A DNA stretch of 64,000 bases from Gammaproteobacteria bacterium. GTDB taxonomy: Bacteria; Pseudomonadota; Gammaproteobacteria; Pseudomonadales; Azotimanducaceae. The stretch spans positions 1-64,000 of the forward strand of contig VGVE01000004.1 in the NCBI GenBank assembly GCA_016874135.1. Reading direction: 5' to 3'. Each line of letters starts with the position of its first letter. Within the stretch, counting starts at the first letter, position 1. The translations under genes and the position numbers were made by a program. The notes under the pieces were generated by a model, which was not told the DNA's origin, searched no databases, and worked only from the letters and a program-made list of their open reading frames with translations. Positions 63,770 to 64,000 of this stretch are shown piece after piece.

Positions 63770-64000
63770 ACTTTGCCACCTGGGCGATCCGCCAGCCCAT
63801 ACCGCCTGTAGTCCTTTTCCTGCTGGCCACGTTCGCCGGTCTCTACGGCTTCTCGCACATCAAGATCGCCGACATGCCGGACATGGAACTGCCGATGGTG
63901 ATCATCAATGCCGGCATGCCCGGCGCGTCACCCTCGCAACTCGAAACCGAAGTCACGCGCAAGATCGAAAACGCCGTGGCATCCATCGACGGCATCGACG
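63766..64000 (+). CDS. RND efflux permease (AcrB/MexB family), 3' partial
   Basis: The first 78 residues of an inner-membrane pump. It begins MNFATWAIRQPIPPVVLFLL, with the first transmembrane helix, then IADMPDMELPMVIINAGM and PGASPSQLETEVTRKIE, which is the conserved porter-domain start of HAE-1 and related RND pumps. It overlaps the adaptor stop by 4 nt. The window ends in the gene. Confidence 0.93.
   Translation, partial: MNFATWAIRQPIPPVVLFLLATFAGLYGFSHIKIADMPDMELPMVIINAGMPGASPSQLETEVTRKIENAVASIDGID

Overview
The window reads like a stretch of a high-GC proteobacterial chromosome, most likely a gammaproteobacterium that degrades lipids, terpenoids or other hydrophobic compounds. This rests on gene content: cytochrome P450, a single-chain acyl-CoA carboxylase, acyl-CoA dehydrogenases, enoyl-CoA hydratases, a type III CoA-transferase, LLM and Rieske oxygenases, a TonB receptor, an RND pump, a pst/phoU operon with a phosphate-type porin, and a RibB with a dead RibA domain. 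No rRNA, tRNA, CRISPR array or intact transposon was seen. The genus cannot be named from what is visible.

Layout. 0-7.3 kb: P450, acyl-CoA carboxylase, a TauD-type dioxygenase killed by four in-frame stops, and an acyl-CoA dehydrogenase. 7.6-11 kb: a methyltransferase, a decayed exported-protein gene, a NUDIX hydrolase and a membrane-anchored unknown. 11-14.3 kb: a tight forward operon (enoyl-CoA hydratase, alpha/beta hydrolase, DUF169, nitroreductase). 14.3-22.1 kb: a reverse block with a ferritin-like unknown, a DUF4286/DUF3667 pair that looks frame-broken, two tandem Na+/Ca2+ exchangers, an acyl-CoA dehydrogenase and a penicillin-acylase-type hydrolase. 22.2-25 kb: debris (DUF3604 pseudogene with an antisense small gene inside, nucleoside hydrolase remnant). 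25-38.5 kb: ThDP enzyme and amidohydrolase facing a TonB receptor, then Bcp, LLM oxidoreductase, class C beta-lactamase-like hydrolase, a LysR lacking its HTH, SDR, Dabb, enoyl-CoA hydratase and a D-aminoacylase-type amidohydrolase. 38.7-44.6 kb: porin-pstSCAB-phoU under a recognisable Pho box. 44.7-56 kb: an accessory, poorly packed region with gene fragments, a Rieske oxygenase divergent from a double SnoaL protein across an 11-bp tandem repeat, a GST-like protein, an ankyrin gene and its neighbour each split by one nonsense codon, and a gene-poor kilobase. 56-64 kb: FAH-family hydrolase with Zn-alcohol dehydrogenase, RibBX, CoA-transferase, cupin, and a TetR-MFP-RND efflux operon that runs off the end.

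Functionally the intact genes suggest uptake (TonB receptor), oxygenation (P450, Rieske, LLM), CoA activation or transfer, beta-oxidation and carboxylation of a branched or long acyl chain, plus efflux and phosphate-starvation response. A second theme is decay: at least ten loci are broken, several by in-frame stop codons with the reading frame otherwise intact.
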